A DNA stretch of 32,059 nucleotides from JAZUOT01 sp045604805 (GTDB lineage: Bacteria; Bacillota; Clostridia; Oscillospirales; Acutalibacteraceae). Below the pieces are notes generated by a model that had not been told where the DNA came from, did no database searches, and saw only the letters and a program-made list of their open reading frames with translations. The DNA is taken from NCBI GenBank assembly GCA_045604805.1, contig JAZUOT010000016.1, positions 1-32,059 on the forward strand. Reading direction: 5' to 3'. Positions 25,469 to 32,059 of this stretch are shown here, piece after piece. A program made the translations under genes and the position numbers. How positions within the stretch are numbered: the first letter of the stretch is position 1; each line of letters begins with the position of its first letter.

Positions 25469-28111
25469 TTAACGTCGCAATTTAGAAACGAGCAAAACCG
25501 CTCCTGCCCAAAACAAGGAGTAAAAAAGCATTTCTAGAAGATGAAGATTCACTATGCCTGTGTGGCACACAAGAAATATTGCGGTAGAAAAACATAAAAT
25601 AACGCAAACAATATAAACAACAGCAGTTGCTATAATGGATGATTTCAAACGTATAGAAGATGAAAGTACTCCGGCAAAAGAAAGTAAAGTTCCATTGGTT
25701 ACCAGGCTGGTGTTATATTCATTATTATGACTTGTCATGAGATCATTATTGAAAGATTCTGCTAAATTTGTAGGCAAGATTTTCACTGAACGGAAAAATA
25801 TTCTGAAGTGATTTGCAATAGTTTTCGGAACTATATTGGGATCTGTTGTTGTAATAAGGAAATTAACTCCACTATCTTCTAAATTTTGCATTTGTCGTAT
25901 CATTTTGTTACTAGGTCTGTAAGAAGTCACTAACATGCAAACTAGCTCGTTAGAAAAAGCAACGTAAGTAACTTGTTTTCCATCTTTGGTGTACTTTAAC
26001 TCATCATTTTTGTGTCCCACATAAACACAATTATCTTCCATGAAAAATCTATTACCCAATAAAACTTTACGTCCTTGTATCCAAGCTTCTATACCCAAGT
26101 TGTCGTTATACGATACGCTGTCGACATATGGCAACATGTCTTTTTTACCTTTTATTACGCTATCGAATATCGGTGCAAGAGGAGATTTGGCTTTTATTAA
26201 TATAGCTGCAACATCTAGTACCACACGATCAACAGATACAGAACTGAGTCCTTTTATCTTGTGTAAATAAACACATTCTTTCGGATATAAAGTATTTGAA
26301 TCTATCACAACAGCATTGGTATCCCCAAAATGCTCAACAGCTGAATACCCTGATATCATGCCACCCATTTGATTCGCTCTGTTCGATAAATTAAAAATAA
26401 GCCAATTTGCAGCAAGAACGCCCGACATAGAAAAAGATACACAGGAAAATAATGAAAATACCGTAAAGCTTGCTAACAAATCTTTTGTCACAAAGCCATA
26501 AATTATTGTAATAGCAATACAAACAAATGCTGCCGGAAAAGCTAATTTTTTACACAGTATATCAATAAGAGTTGGAACAGAAGACGTTTTCAAGTAATCA
26601 TAAGGGTCATTGAGTTCTTTTTGATAAACAACTTTAGCCTGATAATTCCCGAACCCATCGAACATTTTTTGAGCCTGTTTTTCATTATGATAAATATGCA
26701 ATGAACTTAACTTTTGTTTTGTTGATAGAAATTTAAAGTTAGAATATATCCTGCGAGATTTAAAAAACTCTTTTGCAGAGTCTAGGAACAAAGCCACAAC
26801 CACAAGCAAATCAAAAATCACGCTTCCATTTTGAACAAAATGTTGTAAATTAATAATTGCGATTATGTTTTGCAAAAATGTAATTATAATTGCTAGTAAT
26901 AAAGATGTTTCCAAATCAAATTGTTTTACATGAAATAAACCTTTTATGCCTTTTTTTAAGCTGTTTTTTCTGGATAAACAAGAAACAAATAAAATTACCA
27001 TGCTCAATAATACGTAAACTATGCTATTGTTGCTCAAGACTTCAGATTTTATTCGAAAGTATATCGATATAATAAACAGGACAAGAGTACATGCAGCACA
27101 TGTTAAGTTTGAAAAAAAATTGCGACGCATGTTTTGAAATAAGAGTTTTCTGATTTGAGGAATATCTGAACGATTTTTGAAGTTAAATATAGATTCTTCT
27201 TTATTAAGCGGCGATATCTTTTTAATAAAATTGGATTTCTTAAACTTTTTTTTTACAGAAGAACATTTTTCATTAAACACACACTCATCAGATGGAAGTT
27301 TGATATTACGTTCATCAAGATTTGTATCAGCTACACTATGTTGCAATTCATACGCAACAGATTCAAGAAAACCAGTTCCAACAATTGAAACAACATCACA
27401 ACTATTTTGTTCCCTGAATATATTTGAAACTTTATAAAGCCTATACTTGAAACTCCTCCTTTTGTTGGAGACGTTTTCTTTTAAGATTTGTTTTTCTATT
27501 TTTCCGCGGATTTTTTTTAAATTTAAAGTAATAACTTTGCTTTTAGGAGCAATATCTTTAGGTTCAATATCTTTAGGTTCAATGTACTTATCATTTTTTT
27601 CAGTTAAAAGCTTGTCTTTTTCTTTTGTTGCTGGCTTGTCAGTATTATTTGTATCAAAACCATTTTGTGTATCATAGAATGAAAGTTGCGTACCTTTTGT
27701 ATCCAGGATTTCATTGCAGTCAACATTCTCAACAAGTGAATTATCGATCTTATCGTACTCATTGTCAGAATTTTCGCTTACAACAGAAATATCATCATCA
27801 AAGTCCTTTGTATCAAATGCAGACTCTTGACTATTGTTATCGAAAACGTCTTCATGATTTTGTTTTATCAAATCATCCATATCATCATTGTGTTTGCAGA
27901 TCTTATCATCAATTAACTCACTTTCCTCTGTATAGTCAATATTATCATTCAAAATCTCATCTAAAATATCATCAACATCGAAAGCGACACCATCCGGTTG
28001 TCCAAATTTATCAGACAATGTATCAGCACATATATTTTGTTCCTCTGCAATCTCATCCAAATTTTCCGTACTATTGTTGTTGTGTTTATTTGAATTCATA
28101 ATATCAGACAT
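25469..28111 (-). CDS. Degenerate P-type-ATPase-like membrane protein
   Basis: An 880-residue protein. Residues 1-200 are very acidic and low in complexity, with the EPKDI direct repeat near 175-187, and are followed by a basic linker (about 190-330). About eight membrane segments follow in heavy-metal P-type ATPase order: about 338-355, 365-382, 400-425, 430-450, 525-545, 550-575, 820-845, 855-875. The soluble loop is recognisable, but the phosphorylation motif DKTGT is replaced by DSNTLYP (Asp near 602), TGD by TTTDPN (near 754), the CPC metal site by FSMSG, and GDGxND is absent. So it cannot pump as a normal ATPase. It follows rlmB by 24 bases. I know no function. Confidence 0.75.
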   Translation of the reverse strand: MSDIMNSNKHNNNSTENLDEIAEEQNICADTLSDKFGQPDGVAFDVDDILDEILNDNIDYTEESELIDDKICKHNDDMDDLIKQNHEDVFDNNSQESAFDTKDFDDDISVVSENSDNEYDKIDNSLVENVDCNEILDTKGTQLSFYDTQNGFDTNNTDKPATKEKDKLLTEKNDKYIEPKDIEPKDIAPKSKVITLNLKKIRGKIEKQILKENVSNKRRSFKYRLYKVSNIFREQNSCDVVSIVGTGFLESVAYELQHSVADTNLDERNIKLPSDECVFNEKCSSVKKKFKKSNFIKKISPLNKEESIFNFKNRSDIPQIRKLLFQNMRRNFFSNLTCAACTLVLFIISIYFRIKSEVLSNNSIVYVLLSMVILFVSCLSRKNSLKKGIKGLFHVKQFDLETSLLLAIIITFLQNIIAIINLQHFVQNGSVIFDLLVVVALFLDSAKEFFKSRRIYSNFKFLSTKQKLSSLHIYHNEKQAQKMFDGFGNYQAKVVYQKELNDPYDYLKTSSVPTLIDILCKKLAFPAAFVCIAITIIYGFVTKDLLASFTVFSLFSCVSFSMSGVLAANWLIFNLSNRANQMGGMISGYSAVEHFGDTNAVVIDSNTLYPKECVYLHKIKGLSSVSVDRVVLDVAAILIKAKSPLAPIFDSVIKGKKDMLPYVDSVSYNDNLGIEAWIQGRKVLLGNRFFMEDNCVYVGHKNDELKYTKDGKQVTYVAFSNELVCMLVTSYRPSNKMIRQMQNLEDSGVNFLITTTDPNIVPKTIANHFRIFFRSVKILPTNLAESFNNDLMTSHNNEYNTSLVTNGTLLSFAGVLSSSIRLKSSIIATAVVYIVCVILCFSTAIFLVCHTGIVNLHLLEMLFYSLFWAGAVLLVSKLRR

Positions 28112-28135
28112 GCCATCATTTCCTTTGATCGAATT

Positions 28136-28888
28136 CTACAAATTGCGGCGAGTGCGTACTACTTCATACATAAAAATTCCAGCAGCAACAGACACATTTA
28201 GAGAGGATATATTTCCCTGCATTGGTAAAGATAAAGCCATATCACAGCTTTCTGAAACTAATCTGCTGATTCCTTTCCCTTCGTTTCCCAAAACAAGAGC
28301 AATAGCTCCAGAAAGATTTGCATCATAGATACTTGTACCTGCTGCAGAAGTAGCGTATACCCACACACCACGTTTCTGTAATTCTTTTATAGTATTAGTT
28401 ATATTAGTGACTCTGCTTACGTGAACATACTCCAAAGCTCCTGCTGCTGTCTTAGCTACCGTATAGTTTAAAGTTGCAGCATTATCTTTAGGAATAATCA
28501 CACCATGTACACCAGAACATTCAGCTGTTCTAATGATAGCTCCAAGATTGTGCGGATCTTTTACTTTATCTAGCACTAAAATAAATGGATCTTCGACCCT
28601 AGCTTTCGCTGTATCAAAAATATCCTCCAAAGACGAATATCTGTATACGCTTACAAATGCAACTATTCCCTGGTGTGCAATTCCACTAGAAACACAGTCT
28701 AATTCATGCCTATCTACTTCCTGTATTACGATATTCCTTTTAATTGCCATGGAAATAATCCCTGAAATGCCGGATCGATTTATACCTTTTGCTATTAGAA
28801 TTTTGTTTATCTCACGTTTACTCTTCAGTACTTCATAAACTGGATTACGTCCAGCCACAATATCTCCATTTTCAAGAGATAAAGACAT
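28136..28888 (-). CDS. rlmB: 23S rRNA 2'-O-methyltransferase (TrmH/SpoU family, RlmB-like)
   Basis: The 250-residue enzyme methylates a ribose in 23S rRNA using S-adenosylmethionine. The N-terminal substrate-binding domain starts VAGRNPVYEVLKSKREINKILI. The SpoU catalytic domain has motif 1 LDKVKDPHNLGAIIRTAE, motif 2 ALVLGNEGKGISRLV and motif 3 LSLPMQGNISSLNVSVAAG, which form the trefoil knot. All residues look intact. RlmB is most likely, though a TrmH-type tRNA target cannot be excluded. An imperfect dyad lies upstream at 28896-28946. Confidence 0.9.
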   Translation of the reverse strand: MSLSLENGDIVAGRNPVYEVLKSKREINKILIAKGINRSGISGIISMAIKRNIVIQEVDRHELDCVSSGIAHQGIVAFVSVYRYSSLEDIFDTAKARVEDPFILVLDKVKDPHNLGAIIRTAECSGVHGVIIPKDNAATLNYTVAKTAAGALEYVHVSRVTNITNTIKELQKRGVWVYATSAAGTSIYDANLSGAIALVLGNEGKGISRLVSESCDMALSLPMQGNISSLNVSVAAGIFMYEVVRTRRNL

Positions 28889-28895
28889 AAAAAAT

Positions 28896-28946
28896 CACAC
28901 CACACCTAATAACTACAATCTACGTCGATTATTGTATCATGGTGTG
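28896..28946. promoter_or_regulatory. Imperfect dyad upstream of rlmB
   Basis: CACACC (28901-28906) pairs with GGTGTG (28941-28946), and TACAAT (28914-28919) with ATTGTA (28931-28936), with centres about two bases apart. It lies in the leader just upstream of the rlmB ATG. It could be an operator or leader hairpin. Confidence 0.35.
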
Positions 28947-29044
28947 CTGTATGAAATAAAGTGTAATTCAATAATCACAACAGAGATTTAAGGCAAAATC
29001 TTTTTCATTTTTGATGCTTAACATACTGCAAATTTCAGGTACAA

Positions 29045-29073
29045 TTGATATTATAAGATTTTATACTGATAAT
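29045..29073 (+). promoter_or_regulatory. Candidate promoter of the glycosyltransferase operon
   Basis: TTGATA (29045-29050) and GATAAT (29068-29073) are separated by 17 bases. Both match the consensus in five of six positions. The leader to the ATG at 29309 would be about 230 bases long. Confidence 0.45.
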
Positions 29074-29308
29074 AAAAAATTTATGTTTTATGTTCTTGTC
29101 GTAGATTTTTCCTTAACATACACCAAACGCATGAAAGGTCATGCACGTCTAAAATAATGTGGGATTCTTTCATCAGAGCACTTCTTTGATGTTTTTGTGT
29201 CGATTCTTTTTTCTAGAGATGAGCATATTTGAATTGCATGCAGCTTCGTGGTAACATCGTGACTAGTTTTGTAGTTTATTTGTTACTGTTAATTTAAAAG
29301 GATTATTT

Positions 29309-30247
29309 ATGGATTTATCTATCGTTATACCTGTCTATGGTTGTCCTGCAACTTTATTTGAGTTGTGCTATAGGATAAATGAAGTCGCGACCCGATTAAA
29401 TTTAAATTACGAAATTATCTTAGTGAATGATGCTTGTCCAAAAGGGTCGTGGGAAAGTATAAAAAAGATTTGCTCTGAAAACAAAAGAGTGATAGGGGTC
29501 AATTTGTCCAGGAATTTTGGACAAGTTCATGCTACTAATGCCGGTTTAGACATTTCTAAGGGAGAATGGGTAGTAGTTATGGACTGTGATCTTCAGGATC
29601 CGCCTGAAGCCATAGCAGATTTATACAAAAAAGCTACGGAAGGCTTTGATATAGTATACGCTCGAAGAAAACAAAGAAAAGATAATTTTATTACTAAATT
29701 TTTGTCGAAGACATTTTACTCTTTATATAATAAAACAACAGGCAACAAATATGATTCCTCTGTAGGAAATTTGAATATAGTTGCTAGGAAAGTAGTAAAT
29801 GTTTATTGTAACATGCGTGAACGCGATAAATCATATGCAGTTGTACTTCCGTGTATGGGTTTTAGGCAAACAGCCTTAGACGTAAAAAGCGAAGAACGAA
29901 AAGAAGGTAAATCTTCGTATACGCTTTTCAAGAAACTTAAACTTGCACTTTCTCTTATAACCTCACAATCAAACAGACCATTGATAATGTCAATGAGTAT
30001 GGGTTTTGTGATATCTTTTCTGTCATTTGTATTTTTGGCATATCAACTTATACAGTATTTTGTAGTAGGAGAAACCCCTAGCGGTTGGACGAGCATAATA
30101 GTTTCAATATACTTTATGAGTGGATTAATTTTAGCGGCTATAGGATTGGTAGGAGTGTACATAGGAAATATATTTAATGAAGCTAAAGGACGACCACCAT
30201 ATATCATCCAAGATATCATAAATGGAGAAATAAGGAATAAGGAATAA
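29309..30247 (+). CDS. Polyprenyl-phosphate glycosyltransferase (GT2, GtrB/ArnC-like)
   Basis: The 312-residue protein likely transfers a sugar from a nucleotide donor to undecaprenyl phosphate on the cytoplasmic face. The GT-A domain has SIVIPVYGCP, ILVNDACPKGSW, VNLSRNFGQVHATNAGLD and VVVMDCDLQDPPEA, where D92, D94 and D97 are the metal and nucleotide ligands. Two C-terminal membrane helices (about 228-253 and 262-290) anchor it, as in GtrB, CsbB and ArnC. The final residues (IRNKE) and the stop are encoded in heptad repeats. It leads an operon with two small transporters that probably flip the product. Confidence 0.9.
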   Translation: MDLSIVIPVYGCPATLFELCYRINEVATRLNLNYEIILVNDACPKGSWESIKKICSENKRVIGVNLSRNFGQVHATNAGLDISKGEWVVVMDCDLQDPPEAIADLYKKATEGFDIVYARRKQRKDNFITKFLSKTFYSLYNKTTGNKYDSSVGNLNIVARKVVNVYCNMRERDKSYAVVLPCMGFRQTALDVKSEERKEGKSSYTLFKKLKLALSLITSQSNRPLIMSMSMGFVISFLSFVFLAYQLIQYFVVGETPSGWTSIIVSIYFMSGLILAAIGLVGVYIGNIFNEAKGRPPYIIQDIINGEIRNKE

Positions 30248-30258
30248 TGAATAATGAA
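30231..30258 (+). repeat. Four heptad repeats across a stop-start junction
   Basis: In-phase heptads TAAGGAA, TAAGGAA, TAATGAA, TAATGAA at 30231-30258. They encode the last glycosyltransferase codons and its stop (30245-30247), supply a possible AAGGAA binding site, and contain the next gene's ATG (30254). Confidence 0.8.
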
Positions 30259-30610
30259 TAAAGCAATACGAGATAAAAGTTTTTTTAACATTTTATTCTT
30301 GCAGATGGTGGTTATCATATATACCATGGCCACAGTTGTGTCTAAATTTGCATCTAGCAAGGAGTTTATGTCGTTTGCTTTTTTAGCTCTGTATGCCTTA
30401 GAGATATTATTTTTAGGAGTATATGCTGTATTGTGGCAGCAAGTTATTAAGGGGCTCGCTATATCGGTAGCCTATGCAAACCGTTCGATAGCGTTGTTAT
30501 GGTCTCTTGTCTGGGCAACTTTATTTTTTGGTGAAAGTATAAGTTTTCAGAATTTAATAGGAGTTTTAGTAGTTATTATTGGGACGGTTGTGATCAATTC
30601 AGATGAATAG
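30254..30610 (+). CDS. SMR/EamA-like small transporter, first flippase subunit
   Basis: A 118-residue protein with four predicted membrane helices, starting inside the heptad repeat. The pattern is that of small multidrug resistance or ArnE/ArnF-type proteins: a Lys-rich start, ANRSIALLWSLVWATLFFGESISFQN in the third helix region and LIGVLVVIIGTVVIN at the end. Position after the GT2 enzyme and before a second SMR gene suggests a heterodimer that flips the undecaprenyl-phosphate-sugar to the outer face. A drug-efflux role is less likely in this context. Confidence 0.75.
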   Translation: MNKAIRDKSFFNILFLQMVVIIYTMATVVSKFASSKEFMSFAFLALYALEILFLGVYAVLWQQVIKGLAISVAYANRSIALLWSLVWATLFFGESISFQNLIGVLVVIIGTVVINSDE

Positions 30611-30938
30611 ATACTTGATTTTTTTACTGTGCTCTGTCTTGTTTGCCTCAGTTTCGCAAATATTACTAAAGACAGGAGCTAACAAAGCGTATTCTTCCAC
30701 AATAAAACAATACATGAATCCATATGTCATAATAGCGTATGCTATGTTTTTTATTTCTACAATTCTTACACTTTTGGCATTTATCGGAATGAATTATAAA
30801 GATGTTCCTATTGTAGAATCGCTGAGTTATATTTTTGTTTTAATATTGAGCCGGGTAATTTTGAAGGAAAAAATAACTAAAAAAAAAATAATAGGAAACA
30901 TATTGATACTGCTTGGAATAGCAGTTTTCTATATGTGA
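30603..30938 (+). CDS. SMR/EamA-like small transporter, second flippase subunit
   Basis: A 111-residue protein with four membrane helices (start RYLIFLLCSVLFASVSQILLK). The third helix reads VPIVESLSYIFVLILSRVILKE, close to the SMR/EamA consensus, followed by KKIIGNILILLGIAVFYM. It overlaps the preceding gene by eight bases and has a poor binding site of its own, so it is probably translationally coupled. The two subunits differ, consistent with ArnE/ArnF-style heterodimers. Confidence 0.75.
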   Translation: MNRYLIFLLCSVLFASVSQILLKTGANKAYSSTIKQYMNPYVIIAYAMFFISTILTLLAFIGMNYKDVPIVESLSYIFVLILSRVILKEKITKKKIIGNILILLGIAVFYM

Positions 30939-30965
30939 AAAGTGTATATGCGAAAGGTAAAATAA

Positions 30966-31199
30966 ATGTTGGAAGGACCACTATCATCTTTTGAAATAAA
31001 AAAGAATGCCACTAGAATAGTTGTTGAGAACTGTTTAACTGGCCGACAAAAACAATGTCTTCTCATGTACTATTATGAGAATATGAAACTAACTGATATA
31101 GCTAGAAAACTCGGTATATCTGTTTCATCAGTGAGTAGACATATAAAAAAAGCTAAATTTATAATATCTCAAAAATCTGAGTATTACATAGATATATAG
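30966..31199 (+). CDS. Sigma-70 region 4-like DNA-binding protein
   Basis: A 77-residue protein with a single recognisable domain: NCLTGRQKQCLLMYYYENMKLTDIARKLGISVSSVSRHIKKAK (residues about 23-65), the helix-turn-helix of sigma region 4. There is no region 2, so it is not a complete sigma factor. AAAGGT precedes its ATG. It lies 28 bases after the flippase genes and 105 bases before hsp20. It may regulate either group or act as a partner of RNA polymerase. Its target is unknown. Confidence 0.7.
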   Translation: MLEGPLSSFEIKKNATRIVVENCLTGRQKQCLLMYYYENMKLTDIARKLGISVSSVSRHIKKAKFIISQKSEYYIDI

Positions 31200-31304
31200 C
31201 TATATACCCCCATAAAAAAACAAAGTAGACGTTCAAAGCATAGAATAAATTCACAGTTTCCAGAGAATAATAAGATCACAATACTAAGGAAAGAGTGATA
31301 AAAA

Positions 31305-31739
31305 ATGTTTGAACTTATTCCATATGGCAAAAATGACAATTTTTTTGCAAATGCTTTTCAGGATTTAGAAAGTTTTAGTAAAAATTTCTTTCGCGGTTCA
31401 GCAGCATCTATGTTGAAAACCGATATACAAGATAGAGGAAACATGTATCTAATCGAAATGGATGTACCAGGAGTTCAGAAACAAGATATAGAAATAGATA
31501 TTAAAGATAATTACCTTACCGTAAAATGCAAAAGACATGAAATTTCTGAAAACAAAGAAAACAATCCTAATTATATAAGGCGCGAACGCTCTTGTGGAGT
31601 TTACAGCAGAAGCTTTGATATAAAAATGATACAGGATGAGCAAATAACTGCTAAGTGTGAGAACGGCGTTTTAAGATTGGAATTACCCAAAAAACAGGAG
31701 AATATCTCGAAAACAGACAGAAAAATAAATGTACAGTAA
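31305..31739 (+). CDS. Small heat shock protein, Hsp20/alpha-crystallin family
   Basis: A 144-residue ATP-independent chaperone that holds unfolding proteins. The alpha-crystallin domain covers about residues 38-136: LKTDIQDRGNMYLIEMDVPGV, DIEIDIKDNYLTVKCKR, FDIKMIQDEQITAKCENGVLRLELPKK with the A-x-x-x-NGVL strand. A short Phe-rich N-terminal arm (NDNFFANAFQDLESFSKNFF) is typical for substrate binding. No IXI motif is seen at the end. GGAAAGAGTG precedes the ATG. I see no CIRCE element upstream. A terminator follows at 31808. Confidence 0.93.
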   Translation: MFELIPYGKNDNFFANAFQDLESFSKNFFRGSAASMLKTDIQDRGNMYLIEMDVPGVQKQDIEIDIKDNYLTVKCKRHEISENKENNPNYIRRERSCGVYSRSFDIKMIQDEQITAKCENGVLRLELPKKQENISKTDRKINVQ

Positions 31740-31807
31740 AGTAGAGGTAGAATTTCAAATTCTGTGTAAACTCTAAATAGTAGTTAGAATAGAGTAAATT
31801 AATTGAG

Positions 31808-31840
31808 GGATGTGGCCGGCTTGTTCCGGCTACATCCTTT
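31808..31840 (+). terminator. Intrinsic terminator after hsp20 or IS-end hairpin
   Basis: GGATGTGGCCGG (31808-31819) pairs with CCGGCTACATCC (31826-31837) with one G-U pair, followed by TTTT. It is 68 bases past the hsp20 stop. The GC content jumps here, so it may instead belong to the neighbouring IS element. Confidence 0.65.
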
Positions 31841-31842
31841 TC

Positions 31843-31924
31843 AACACCATAACGCCGATGGGTGACGAAAGTCAAGGGCGGCAAAGCCGTTTATTTACCC
31901 TTGATATTCGTCATCAGCGGTGTT
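31843..31924. repeat. Long imperfect hairpin at the IS end
   Basis: AACACC at 31843 pairs with GGTGTT ending at 31924; inside, TGACGAA/TTCGTCA, CAAGGG/CCCTTG and CGGC/GCCG continue the stem with few mismatches. It lies beside the transposase stop, where an IS256-type terminal inverted repeat and its internal hairpin would be expected. Confidence 0.55.
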
Positions 31925-32059
31925 AATCTGGCATACGCTCTGCGAAATAGATGGACATCTGCGAGCGGATTGAAATCCAATCTTGCCTTCGGCCGGTCCA
32001 TTTTTTTCGTAATGTCTATCATAGCCAGATAGAGCATTTTTAGCAAGCTATCATCGGTA
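31923..32059 (-). pseudogene. IS256-family transposase, C-terminal part, frameshifted and cut by the window edge
   Basis: Read on the minus strand from the right edge, one frame gives DDSLLKMLYLAMIDITKK; after a run of seven A (32001-32007) the protein continues one base later as WTGRRQDWISIRSQMSIYF and ends AERMPD at 31923. Together these match the well-known C-terminus of IS256/mutator transposases. A single extra A explains the break. It could be a dead copy, a base error, or a site of transcriptional slippage. The catalytic DDE residues are outside the window. Confidence 0.75.

Larger units (their letters stand above)
28889..29308. other. Intergenic 420-bp region between divergent operons
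   Basis: No gene of useful length. It holds the dyad at 28896-28946, a candidate promoter at 29045-29073 and a small hairpin GCATGA-AAGG-TCATGC at 29129-29144. Confidence 0.5.

Noticed and set aside
27625..28101. 158-codon plus-strand open frame rich in His, Tyr and Gln
   Set aside because: It is the antisense of the acidic Asp/Asn-rich N-terminus of the 880-residue protein, whose codon bias produces such a frame.
28889..29308. Riboswitch or tRNA in the gap between rlmB and the glycosyltransferase
   Set aside because: Beyond a weak dyad and a short hairpin I found no cloverleaf, T-box or known riboswitch core.
31651..31884. 77-codon minus-strand frame across the end of hsp20
   Set aside because: It overlaps the hsp20 3' end, the terminator and the IS hairpin; no binding site or domain.

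Overview
The window reads as a chromosomal segment of a low-GC Firmicute of the class Clostridia. The base composition is AT-rich, ribosome binding sites are strong (AGGAGG types), TTG and GTG starts are common, and there is a CwlD-type cell-wall amidase and Firmicutes-style housekeeping genes (dnaE next to pfkA, radA next to ligA, rlmB). An Oscillospiraceae/Ruminococcaceae-like host is my guess from overall feel, not something the sequence proves.

Region 1 (1-557) holds the start of a secreted protein leaving the left edge, an unusual block of 8-bp and 7-bp tandem repeats, and stacked hairpins that end the phage operon. Region 2 (558-13045, all minus strand) is one tightly packed late-phage operon: small and large terminase, portal, prohead protease, decoration protein, major capsid, three connector/completion genes, contractile sheath, tail tube, a small unknown gene, LysM baseplate protein, hub, spike, gp25-like wedge, baseplate J, tail protein I and a short fibre. 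All frames are open, but there is no tape-measure gene, integrase, replication, regulatory or obvious phage lysis gene. The slot where the tape measure belongs holds only 76 codons. This looks like a domesticated contractile head-tail particle (gene-transfer-agent-like or a reduced prophage), and it is the most interesting system here.

Region 3 (13046-15240, plus strand) has a promoter, a small 49-codon double-glycine leader peptide gene with a His-rich core, an in-frame extension after its stop, and a large polytopic membrane protein. Region 4 (15274-16757, minus) encodes a lytic transglycosylase and a CwlD-like amidase. A 560-bp gap with a decayed reading frame and a hairpin follows.

Region 5 (17322-28888, minus) is host housekeeping: ligA, radA, pfkA, dnaE, a large degenerate P-type-ATPase-like membrane protein that has lost its catalytic motifs, and rlmB. 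Region 6 (29309-31739, plus) carries a polyprenyl-phosphate glycosyltransferase, two SMR-like flippase subunits, a sigma-region-4-like regulator and an Hsp20 chaperone. The right edge enters the 3' end of an IS256-family transposase with a one-base frameshift in a run of seven A.
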